This document shows positions 48,601 through 55,949 of a stretch of DNA of 64,000 nt, piece after piece. Source of the stretch: Pyxidicoccus caerfyrddinensis (lineage in GTDB: Bacteria > Myxococcota > Myxococcia > Myxococcales > Myxococcaceae). The position numbers and the translations under genes were made by a program. The stretch spans positions 1-64,000 of the forward strand of contig NZ_JAAIYA010000005.1 in assembly GCF_010894405.1 (NCBI RefSeq). The letters are read 5' to 3'. Position 1 is the stretch's first letter, and each line of letters opens with the position of its first letter. The notes beneath the pieces are model-generated. The model made no database searches, was not told the origin of the DNA, and worked only from the letters and a program-made list of their open reading frames with translations.

Positions 48601-48996
48601 CGCTGGCGCGAGGACGACCGCGAGCACGAGCACTACACGGACTCGGGCGGCAAGTCCGGTGGCCAGAAGGAGAAGCTCGCGTACACGGTGCTGGCCGCGA
48701 GCCTCGCCTACCAGTTCGGCCTGGAGTGGGGCGAGACACGCTCGCGCTCGTTCCGCTTCGTCGTCATCGACGAGGCCTTCGGCCGGGGCTCGGACGAGTC
48801 CGCGTCCTACGGACTGGAGCTGTTCCGACGGCTCAATCTGCAGCTGCTCATCGTCACGCCGCTGCAGAAGATTCGCGTCATCGAGCCGTATGTCGCGAGC
48901 GTGGGCTTCGTCCACAACGAGGCGGGGCGCAGCTCCAAGGTCCGCAACCTCACCATCGACGCGTATCGCGCCGAGCGTGAGGCTCGCGGACACTGA
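45613..48996 (+). CDS. jetC: Wadjet/MksB-like SMC ATPase JetC (COG4913)
   Basis: A 1127-residue SMC-like ATPase. Walker A GDIGSGKST (K61) is in the N-terminal head. Long coiled-coil arms (about 300-480 and 640-830) flank a hinge-like region (about 490-640). The C-terminal head has the signature SGGQKEK (from S1015) and Walker B VVIDEAF (D1053, E1054), ending with TPLQKIRVIEPY. The protein should extrude DNA loops with JetA and JetB. In Wadjet, the complex recognises circular plasmids and JetD cuts them. No jetD follows: the next gene is convergent and unrelated. It may therefore work as a condensin. Confidence 0.93.
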   Translation: MSTAHSFNQADLLDLGATDARAGFRLHRFEAYNWGTFHQRVWHLGLGGDNGLLTGDIGSGKSTLVDGVVTLLVPPQKLAYNKAAGAESRERTLRSYVLGQYKSERGEGGHGAKPIFLRDGTSYSVLLGHFYNEGYDQHVTLAQVLWMREAEGQPARMYIVADGKLSVSEHFAGFGADIAALRKRLKALKCEVHETFPPYAAAFRRRFGIKDEQALDLFHQTVSMKAVGNLTDFVRQHMLQPSAVEPRLAALIGHFDDLHRAHEAVLKAKKQMAQLEPLVRDCEKHESLAGELATLRKSREALRPWFAGQKAKLVEQQLTGWSTEREQTRLEAGELADERRRQGTERDRLKQAIAANGGTRLETVKADLAQRRRQRDARFQKAERYAQLATSAGLPAAADADTFLSNTRAIQTLLTEGEGELTRTHAALTDVGVELRGLGQKHAEVGAELESLRRRRSNLPSRMLALRERMCAELGLDADALPFAGELLQVREEERDWEGAIERVLHGFGTSLLVSDACYSKVAQWVERTHLDGRLVYYRVKEEGAARVPQLQPHSLLRKLAIKPDSGMYRWLEAELARRFDYACCDTLEQFRRERQALTRSGQLKRGGEQHEKDDRFRLDDRSRYVLGWTNEQKRAALEAEARSLEARLSAVTARALELESRRKGLQGRRELLSQLAVFDAFRELDWKPVAVDLQRLEEGLRELESASDVLHTLEGQLTKQERALERTEAKLKEVEKRQARLEVQEESARKALAAYEKARQEATEEVRACYPRVEALYSEVTGGAALEADPGDERERQLREELQKRIDAEGRKMERGREAIIRAMQTYRADFPLETQEVDASLDAAGEYAAMLKALRTDDLPRFETRFKSLLTENTIREVLNFQGQLLRERQDIRERIDTINRSLRAIDYNPGRYILLEASPGADADVREFQADLRACTEGTLSAPEDDAYSEKKFLEVKRIIERFRGREGSAEADARWTRRVTDVRNWFSFSASERWREDDREHEHYTDSGGKSGGQKEKLAYTVLAASLAYQFGLEWGETRSRSFRFVVIDEAFGRGSDESASYGLELFRRLNLQLLIVTPLQKIRVIEPYVASVGFVHNEAGRSSKVRNLTIDAYRAEREARGH

Positions 48997-49020
48997 GCGA
49001 AGCGCCTGGAACCGGCACCC

Positions 49021-51789
49021 TCACGGGTGCCTGTTCTGCCTCGCCCTGTTGTGGAGCGGAACGGTGGCGGCGTCGTGAATCCGCAGGTCCTGGGCCATCC
49101 GCGTGGCCCGCTGGACCCGGTTCCGGATGGAGGTCTGGAGCGGGACGCTGTTGGCAATCTCGACCGCGGTCTTCTTGCCAATCCACTCGGCCGCGTCGGG
49201 GTCCACCGCCAGGAGCAGGGGGTCCCGGGCCGACTGCTGCGGCTGGGCGAGCGCGGTGGCCACCTCATTGCCCGTGGGCGCGGGCGTGGCCCCCATGCTC
49301 CAGCCCCGGATGCGCAGGGTGCACAACCCGCAGAAGGTCAGCGAGGAGGCCTGGGCCACGTTGTAGCTCATGATGCAGGTCCACGTGCCGTCGTCGTGGA
49401 ACGTCGGATGCGAGCCGGCCTTCGAGGTCCCCGGCGGCGCATGCGGCATGAAGAGGTGGTGGCCAATCTCGTGGGTCATCGAGATTTCCGGCGTCGCGCC
49501 GACCATCTTCCCGAGGAGCGCGAAGCCCTGCTCGCGCCAGGTCCGGGCGTCCTGATAGCGGCTCCACGGGTAGATGGAGACGATGCCGCTGTTGCCCCGC
49601 AGCCGCGTGCCGCAGGCGCACTCACGCTCTTCACGCTGCTTCACCGTCAGGACATTCGCGCACTCCCTACAGGTCGTGCGGTTGGTCCTCGAGGTGTAGG
49701 CCTCGGCGGCCATGGACCAGTTCAGGAAGTTGTCCTGATAGTCGAACTGGAAGAGGTGGAGGCCCTCGATGTCCGGGTCGGTGAGCTCATCGCAGACGTC
49801 GTGCAGAATCGTGGACGACCACTCCTTGCACTTCTCCTTGTAGAGCTTCTCGCTGGTGAGCTTGTGCTCCTTGAGGAGGGCCTTCGCAATCTCCTGGTCC
49901 GGCTTCCCCAGGAGGTTCGCGTCCTCGAGGATGAGGTCGTCCGAGTACCAGAGCCGCGTGTGGATGCCCAACCCGGTGCGCTGACGCAGCACGATGGCGT
50001 TATGCGAGATGTCCATGTCGCTCGTGATGAAGCCGCGGCACCGGTGCACGTGCGCTTCGACCTCGGCCACGAACTGCGCGTAGTCGCGGAAGTTCACACC
50101 CCAGTCATTGACGTCCTGCTGGGCCGGAGGCAGGCAGGCGCAGCGCGGGAGCATGTGAATCGCGTCCCACGAGCGCTGGAAGGCGTTCTGGTAGTCCACG
50201 GCGACGACGACCGAGGCGGCCGGTGGCACCCGGAGCTCGATGCCCGTGTGTCCGAGCAGCGCCTTCACCCGGTCCCAGGAGAAGATGCCCTGCTGAATCG
50301 CGGCGGTCTTCTTCCAGTGCCGGGCGACCTGCATGAGACGGCGGACGGTGAACTCGCGGCTCGTCGCATGGGGCAGCGTTCCCGCGTCGGCGCGCAGCTC
50401 CGCGGCCGTCCTGTTGGCGACGTCCAGATTCACGTTCGACGGGGCGAAGTAACACGTGAGCGTGTAGCCATCTCCGACGATGCGGGACGGCCGGAAGGGC
50501 ACTCCCGTCTGGCCCGCGCCAAGGCCCTCGGTGCGGGCGTAGCTGTACGCCGCCCAGGTGCGGGTGCCCGCGGCCTCGACCTTGAAGGGCATCTGCGCGG
50601 CGATGGGGTTGACCGTGTTCTTCGCGTAGCCGTTGGCGGCCTGCGGCGAATCGACGGGCGCTCCGTTGGGCTCGAAGACGGGGCTCGAGCCGGGGCCGCG
50701 CTTGCCTCCATGGTCCACGTGGCAGTTGTCGAGCCCGTGCGGCCAGTCGCCAGGCTTGTAATGGACGGCGTCAGCGAGGAAGGCCTTCACGTCCTTGTCC
50801 GGGATGGTGCCCGGCGAATGCTTCGCGCCCTCCCAGTCCCACAGGAAGCGGGCATTGCCCAACGCCCTGGGCGCGTCGACGCTCGCGCCGGCGGCGTCCC
50901 TCACCTGCACCCTGGCGATGATGGGGATGATGGGGCCATCGCCCCAGAGCGCGGCGTACGCGGAGAAGAAGGCGTTGCTGTACCACTCCCACGAGTCCCG
51001 CCCGAAGACGTTGCTCTCGAGCAGGACCTGCAGCGCGTCGCCGCCCGCGTCGATGCTCATCGAGCCCGCGAGCTGCTGGGCGAGCTCCGCGTGGACAATC
51101 TGGTTGCGCCGCTCGAAGTCCTGCCGCTCGGCGGGCATGCCGATGAAGGGCATGTTGGGGACGATGGCGCCGGGGCCCAGCTCCAGCAGGATGTCGCCCA
51201 CCAGCACGTCGATGTAGAGCCAGCGGACGGGGTAGGTGGCCACATTGCCCGGACGCGGGGTGATGGTGGCCTTGAGCTTGTAGGGGGAGTGTTCGACCGT
51301 CAGACAGTCGTCGGGGAACTCCGTCGGGACGTAGTGGCGCGCGATGACCGGCGCGGCGGCGGACGGGTCGCTGCACGCACGCTCCACGGGCAGGTCGTCC
51401 AGGGAGTTGAACGGTGTGTCTCCGTTCTTCGCCGCAAGGCCCGCGAAGTCGATCTTCTTCGTCCACAGCGGGACTGCCGGGATGTCGTCGTGCCTGTACA
51501 ACTCCAGCTCGAGGGACTCGACGTACTCGCGGCCGGAGAGCTCCCAGTGAATCCTGATGTCATCCACCGTCGGCGCGACGCGGTAGCGCCCCCGGTCCGC
51601 GGCGGCGACCTCCGGGTTGTTGTTCGGATTGAACGATTGAGGCAGGGCGCTGGCGGGGGACAGCCACAGCTGCGTAATCGCGCACTGCGGGGGCGCATTG
51701 CACGCCTGGACCGGGCCGGGATTGAAGGGGGCGGGAACGTTGACGTCGGCGAACTGCGCGGGACGTATCTTCGAGGGGTAATCCGGCAT
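49021..51789 (-). CDS. large metzincin-like metalloprotease, function unknown
   Basis: A 922-residue protein without a signal peptide. Near the C terminus it has the zincin motif THEIGHHLFMPH (H773, E774, H777, H783), fitting HExxHxxxxxH. About 24 residues on comes CIMSYN, with M807 as a candidate Met-turn, so it is metzincin-like. Upstream is a CxxC...CxC cluster (CRECAN, ECACGT) that may bind a structural zinc. The first 700 residues (beta-rich start, PDYPSKIRPAQFADVNVP) are not recognised. AGAAGG precedes ATG 51789. The size, absence of a signal and the small divergent gene would fit an effector delivered by a contractile system, which is speculation. Confidence 0.7.
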   Translation of the reverse strand: MPDYPSKIRPAQFADVNVPAPFNPGPVQACNAPPQCAITQLWLSPASALPQSFNPNNNPEVAAADRGRYRVAPTVDDIRIHWELSGREYVESLELELYRHDDIPAVPLWTKKIDFAGLAAKNGDTPFNSLDDLPVERACSDPSAAAPVIARHYVPTEFPDDCLTVEHSPYKLKATITPRPGNVATYPVRWLYIDVLVGDILLELGPGAIVPNMPFIGMPAERQDFERRNQIVHAELAQQLAGSMSIDAGGDALQVLLESNVFGRDSWEWYSNAFFSAYAALWGDGPIIPIIARVQVRDAAGASVDAPRALGNARFLWDWEGAKHSPGTIPDKDVKAFLADAVHYKPGDWPHGLDNCHVDHGGKRGPGSSPVFEPNGAPVDSPQAANGYAKNTVNPIAAQMPFKVEAAGTRTWAAYSYARTEGLGAGQTGVPFRPSRIVGDGYTLTCYFAPSNVNLDVANRTAAELRADAGTLPHATSREFTVRRLMQVARHWKKTAAIQQGIFSWDRVKALLGHTGIELRVPPAASVVVAVDYQNAFQRSWDAIHMLPRCACLPPAQQDVNDWGVNFRDYAQFVAEVEAHVHRCRGFITSDMDISHNAIVLRQRTGLGIHTRLWYSDDLILEDANLLGKPDQEIAKALLKEHKLTSEKLYKEKCKEWSSTILHDVCDELTDPDIEGLHLFQFDYQDNFLNWSMAAEAYTSRTNRTTCRECANVLTVKQREERECACGTRLRGNSGIVSIYPWSRYQDARTWREQGFALLGKMVGATPEISMTHEIGHHLFMPHAPPGTSKAGSHPTFHDDGTWTCIMSYNVAQASSLTFCGLCTLRIRGWSMGATPAPTGNEVATALAQPQQSARDPLLLAVDPDAAEWIGKKTAVEIANSVPLQTSIRNRVQRATRMAQDLRIHDAATVPLHNRARQNRHP

Positions 51790-51882
51790 CGAGCCTTCTG
51801 ACGAGCGGGGCCCGAATGCTAGGTTCTCCAACTCCAGCGTCAAGCGAAGTGGCCCGCGGAGGTCCACGCCGGAGGATGATTC

Positions 51883-52275
51883 TTGCTGGTGATTCGACGT
51901 GAGCAGATGGCGGCACTCCAGCGGGCGCGCGACGGCAAGCTGGCGGAGTGGGTGGTGCAGTATCTGCGGGCCCGGCATCCGGCCACGCTCGCCGGCCTCG
52001 ACGCGTCAGAGGCCATGCACCGGGCCCTCGCCGGAGTCTCACGAGCGCGGCGCCATGGCTTCGTCACCTCGAACGCCTACGGCGAGTTCATCGCGGCGAT
52101 GCTGCGCCACGCGCCGGACTTCGACGCGCACCCGGAGTTCATCTCCCGCTTCGCGCCCCGCGAAGACGAGACGCCCGATGCGACGCTCGCCCGGGCGCTC
52201 CGGGAGATGACGCCCACCGCCTGGAAAGAGGTCGTCCTCGCCGCGGACGCCGGGGTCTGGAATTCATTCCCCTAG
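51883..52275 (+). CDS. small conserved hypothetical protein divergent from the metzincin gene
   Basis: A 130-residue mostly helical protein. The pattern VIRREQMAALQRAR, AEWVVQYLRARHP, GVSRARRHGFVTSNAYGEF and RHAPDFDAHPEF resembles short proteins often seen beside type VI secretion effector genes (EQ..AL, AA.YGI, G..FD..P). That memory-based match needs a profile search. The likely start is TTG 51883 with GGAGG at 51871-51875; GTG 51889 is an alternative. It shares a 93-base divergent spacer with the metzincin gene, so the pair may be co-regulated. Confidence 0.6.
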   Translation: MLVIRREQMAALQRARDGKLAEWVVQYLRARHPATLAGLDASEAMHRALAGVSRARRHGFVTSNAYGEFIAAMLRHAPDFDAHPEFISRFAPREDETPDATLARALREMTPTAWKEVVLAADAGVWNSFP

Positions 52276-52423
52276 CCTCGCGGGACTGTCGCGAAAACGA
52301 GGCGCCAACCACTCGACGATGTCCGGCATTCCCGCCCGCATTCCCTATCCAGGGGGCCCGGGTCGCGTGCTAAGCGCAGGACGTGAGTCCATGGCATCGA
52401 GACCCGGAGGCACCTTGTTTCGA

Positions 52424-53827
52424 ATGAAGGCCCTCGTCGCCGCAGCCCTCGTCATCAGCGGGCTACCGGCGCTCGCGCAATCCCCCAAGGAGGCGAAGCC
52501 CGCGGCTGGACGCGAAGCGCTCGCCATCCCCTATGAGAAGTACACCCTGCCCAACGGACTGGAGGTCATCCTCTCCGTCGACCGCAAGCTGCCGATTGTC
52601 TCGGTCAACGTCTGGTACCACGTCGGTGCGTACAACGAGCAGCCCGGCCGCACCGGCTTCGCGCACCTCTTCGAGCACATGATGTTCCAGGGCTCGAAGC
52701 ACGTGGCGGACGACGTGCACATCTCCCTGCTCGAGCAGATTGGTGGCACCGACCTCAACGGCACCACCAGCTTCGACCGCACCAACTACTTCGAGACCGT
52801 CCCCAGCAACCAGCTGGAGACGGCGCTGTGGCTGGAGAGCGACCGCATGGGCTTCCTGCTGGACGCCCTGACGCTGGAGAAGCTCAACACCCAGCGCGAG
52901 GTGGTGAAGAACGAGCGCCGCGAGGGCACGGAGACCGCCCCGTACGGAGAGGCCCGCGAGAAGGCGTGGCATGCGCTCTTCCCGTTGCCGCACCCGTACC
53001 ACGGGGACGTCATCGGCTCGATGGAGGACCTGAACGCCGCCACCGTGGACGACGTGAAGGGCTTCTTCCGCCAGTGGTACGCGCCCTCCAACGCGACGCT
53101 CACCATCGTCGGTGACTTCGACGTCGAGAAGACGAAGGCGCTGGTGGAGAAGTACTTCGGCTCGCTGCCCAGCCACCCGAAGCCGGTGCCTCCCCAGGTC
53201 GCCCCGGTGAAGCTCACCGCGCCCGTGGTCATCCGCCAGGAGGAGCGCGTGGCGCAGCTACCGCTCTTGTCCATCCAGTGGCTCACCGCCCCGTACCTCC
53301 AGGAGGGCGACGCCGTCGCGGACGTGCTCGCCACCGCGCTGTCCACCGGCAAGGCGAGCCGCCTCTACCGCAGGCTGGTGCTGGAGAAGCAGCTGGCCCA
53401 GAGCGTCAGCGCCACGCAGCAGAGCCAGGGCGCGCAGTCCGTCTTCACGCTGGACGTGGTGGCCCGCCCCGGTGTGTCCACGGACCTGCTGCTGAAGGAG
53501 GTGGACGCCATCCTCGATGAGGTGCGGAAGAACGGCATCACCCAGGAGGAAATCGAGCGCGCCCGCACCCGCTATGACACGCGCATGCTCGCGGGCCTGC
53601 AGTCCGTGGGCGGCGGCGGCGGCAAGGCGGACGTGCTGCAGAGCTACAACCACTTCGTCGGCGACCCCGGCTACATCGCGAAGGACCTGGCGCGCTACGA
53701 GCAGGTGACGCCCGAGTCCGTGAAGCAGTTCGCGCGCGACGCGCTGTCCTCCAACTCGCGCGTCATCCTCCACGCCGTACCGCCGGCCCGCCGGCAGGCC
53801 CCCATCGAACCGAAGGAGCGCAACTGA
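52424..53827 (+). CDS. M16 family zinc protease, catalytic subunit
   Basis: A 467-residue exported protease with a Sec signal (KALVAAALVISGLPALAQ). It has the inverted zinc motif HLFEHMMF (H81, E84, H85) and the downstream glutamate in TQREVVKNERREGTE. It is one clamshell half of an M16B-type enzyme; the other half is the next gene, joined by a TGATG stop-start overlap. The heterodimer should degrade peptides in the periplasm. GGAGG lies 13 bases before ATG 52424, and an in-frame TTG at 52415 is the alternative start. Confidence 0.93.
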   Translation: MKALVAAALVISGLPALAQSPKEAKPAAGREALAIPYEKYTLPNGLEVILSVDRKLPIVSVNVWYHVGAYNEQPGRTGFAHLFEHMMFQGSKHVADDVHISLLEQIGGTDLNGTTSFDRTNYFETVPSNQLETALWLESDRMGFLLDALTLEKLNTQREVVKNERREGTETAPYGEAREKAWHALFPLPHPYHGDVIGSMEDLNAATVDDVKGFFRQWYAPSNATLTIVGDFDVEKTKALVEKYFGSLPSHPKPVPPQVAPVKLTAPVVIRQEERVAQLPLLSIQWLTAPYLQEGDAVADVLATALSTGKASRLYRRLVLEKQLAQSVSATQQSQGAQSVFTLDVVARPGVSTDLLLKEVDAILDEVRKNGITQEEIERARTRYDTRMLAGLQSVGGGGGKADVLQSYNHFVGDPGYIAKDLARYEQVTPESVKQFARDALSSNSRVILHAVPPARRQAPIEPKERN

Positions 53828-55362
53828 TGCGCCGCCTCCTCACCGCCCTCCTCGCGGCCTCGCTGGCCGCCTGCGCCAGCAACCCCAAGCCGCCTCCGCC
53901 GCCCAGCCCGGACACGCCCGCGCTGGGAGCGACTTCCACCGAGGCGCCCCCGCCGCCCCCGACCGCGCAGGACCCCGAGGCCTTCCGCGACAAGCCGCCC
54001 GAGCCCGGCAAGCCGCCGGACCTGGTGCTGCCCACGTTCCAGAGCGCGAAGCTGGACAACGGTCTCACCGTCCTGGTGAGCACGCGCAAGGAACTGCCGC
54101 TCGTCTTCGCCGGCGTGGCCTTCGCCTCGGGCAGCGCGCAGGACCCGAAGGGCAAGGCGGGCCTGGCCGAGCTGTCCTACCGCATGCTGCTGGAAGGCGC
54201 GGGCAAGCGGGACACGGTGGCGCTCGACAACGCCTTCGCGGACCTGGGCGTGTCCCCCGGACTGGACGTGAATCCGGACGGCGCCGAGGTGGGCGTGCGC
54301 GTGCTGAAGCGCAACGTGGAGCCGGCGCTCGCCCTGCTGGCGGACGTGGTGATGCGGCCCAAGTTCGACGCGAAGTCGTTCGACCGGCGCAAGAAGCAGC
54401 AGCTCGCAGACCTCGTGCGGCAGCTCGGCTCGCCCATCATGCTCGCGCAGCTGGCGGCCCTGGACGCCATCTTCACCGAGGACCATCCGTACGCCCACAT
54501 GTCCGACGGCCTGCCCGCCACCGTGCAGGCGCTGACGCTGGCGGACGCGAAGGGCTTCTACCAGCGCCACTCCGGCCCGCGCGCCGCCGCGCTCATCCTC
54601 ACCGGGGACATCACCCTGGATGAGGCGGTGGCGCTGGCGAAGAAGCACCTGGGTTCGTGGAAGGGCCCGGGCACGCCGCCCGCCGCGCCGCCCACGCCCG
54701 CCGCGCCGCCGCGGCAGCTGGTGTACGTGGTGCCCAAGCCCGAGCTGGCGCAGACGGTGATGCTGGTGGGCCGCCCGGGACTGGCCGCGGGCCACGCGGA
54801 CGAGTACGCGCTGGAGCTGGCCACCACCGTGTACGGCGGCTTCTTCGGCAGCCGGCTCAACATGAACCTGCGCGAGGCCAAGGGCTACAGCTACGGCGCG
54901 GGCGCGTTCATGGACACGCGCCTGGGCGTGGGGCCGCTGCTCTCGTACACGGCCGTGCGCCAGGACGTGACGGGCCCCGCCCTCACCGAGCTGGTGAAGG
55001 AGCTGTCCGGCCTGAAGGAGCGGCCGATTACGGAGAAGGAGCTGGAGTCCGCGCGCGAGGGGCTCATCCGCGCCATCCCCGCCGGCTTCGAGACGGTGGA
55101 GGGCCTGGGCGCCACCGCCGCGTCCATCTACTTCAAGCGCCGCCCGCTGAATGAGCTGGAGCGCACGGTGGAGGGCCTGCGCAACGCCACCGCCGCCGAG
55201 GTGCAGCGCGTGGCCGAGCTGTACCTGGCGCCGGACGCGATGCAGATCGTCCTCGTCGGAGACCCCGCAACCATCCAGGAGCAGGTGGGCCCGCTCAACC
55301 TGGGCAAGCTGACGCCGGTGGAGCCGGACGAGGAGCCCGCCGCGCCGAGCGCCGGGAAGTAG
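53827..55362 (+). CDS. M16 family protein, non-catalytic subunit, lipoprotein
   Basis: A 511-residue protein with a lipobox (ALLAASLAACAS), so it is probably tethered to a membrane. After a Pro-rich linker (about 20-65) comes the M16 fold (LDNGLTVLVSTRKELPLVFAG). At the zinc-motif position it reads GLAELSYRMLLEGA, lacking HxxEH, so it is not catalytic. It retains the C-terminal Arg-Tyr-type region EAKGYSYGAGAFMDTRLG that completes the active site of a partner. Its ATG overlaps the stop of the catalytic gene, which couples the two subunits. Confidence 0.92.
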   Translation: MRRLLTALLAASLAACASNPKPPPPPSPDTPALGATSTEAPPPPPTAQDPEAFRDKPPEPGKPPDLVLPTFQSAKLDNGLTVLVSTRKELPLVFAGVAFASGSAQDPKGKAGLAELSYRMLLEGAGKRDTVALDNAFADLGVSPGLDVNPDGAEVGVRVLKRNVEPALALLADVVMRPKFDAKSFDRRKKQQLADLVRQLGSPIMLAQLAALDAIFTEDHPYAHMSDGLPATVQALTLADAKGFYQRHSGPRAAALILTGDITLDEAVALAKKHLGSWKGPGTPPAAPPTPAAPPRQLVYVVPKPELAQTVMLVGRPGLAAGHADEYALELATTVYGGFFGSRLNMNLREAKGYSYGAGAFMDTRLGVGPLLSYTAVRQDVTGPALTELVKELSGLKERPITEKELESAREGLIRAIPAGFETVEGLGATAASIYFKRRPLNELERTVEGLRNATAAEVQRVAELYLAPDAMQIVLVGDPATIQEQVGPLNLGKLTPVEPDEEPAAPSAGK

Positions 55363-55371
55363 GTCGCAGGG

Positions 55372-55488
55372 CAACGCCGGGGCTCGCGAGCGTGCGCGAG
55401 TCCCGGCGGCCCTTCGCTGTCCACGCTCGCCGCCTGGGCGGCGTTTCGCTTCAACGCTGGGGCTCGCGAGCGTGCGCGAGTCCCGGCG
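55372..55488. repeat. pair of 37-base direct repeats, each forming a hairpin
   Basis: Copies at 55372-55408 and 55452-55488 differ by one base. Each contains GGGGCTCGCG, a 6-base loop (AGCGTG) and CGCGAGTCCC, forming a 10-bp RNA stem with one G-U pair. They lie between the stop of the M16 pair and the stop of the leftward small gene, 80 bases apart. Possible roles are bidirectional termination or a REP-like element. Confidence 0.65.
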
Positions 55489-55500
55489 ACCTTGCTTGCG

Positions 55501-55797
55501 CTAATCCTCTTCGCCCTGTCCGGCCATGCGCGCATCGGCTCGCTCGCGGCCGATGCGCTCGCGCTCCAGCTCATCGGCTTCGTCGATGGGGCTGCGGATG
55601 TCGGGCACGTCGCCGCCCACGGGTGCGTCACTGTCGAGGGCGAACTTCGCCTCGCTCGTGGCGTGGATGGAGTCCGCGGAGTAGAGCGGCAGCGTGTCGT
55701 CCGCCTCCAGTCCCCCTTCCACGCGGTCCTTCGCGTACGGAGGCTTGTGGGGTGCTTCCTTGCCGCCCTTCAGGGGGTCGTACTTCCGGTTGGGCAT
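55501..55797 (-). CDS. small hydrophilic hypothetical protein
   Basis: A 98-residue, highly charged protein, low in hydrophobic residues and probably partly disordered: MPNRKYDPLKGGKEAPHKPP, then acidic PLYSADSIHATSEAK and a C-terminal charged helix (DELERERIGRERADARM). No family is recognised. GAGGAG lies 6 bases before ATG 55797. The good ribosome site and GC-rich third positions support a real gene. Confidence 0.65.
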   Translation of the reverse strand: MPNRKYDPLKGGKEAPHKPPYAKDRVEGGLEADDTLPLYSADSIHATSEAKFALDSDAPVGGDVPDIRSPIDEADELERERIGRERADARMAGQGEED

Positions 55798-55949
55798 GAT
55801 GCGCTCCTCGTCGAAGGGCGCGGGGAAGAGCCCCACGCCGGCACACTCCTACGAGGCTCAATGTCGGGGCGCGCTCCCGGCCCACCAAGTTCCCCACGGA
55901 CGCACGGGCGCATGCCTGCCCGCACGCCGTGGAGTCAGCGCGGCGCGAG

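Noticed and set aside
49027..51801. 924-residue rightward open frame opposite the metzincin gene
   Set aside because: It mirrors the real gene in GC-rich DNA. Its protein is Arg/Gly/Val-rich with no motif, whereas the leftward frame has HExxH and a Met-turn.
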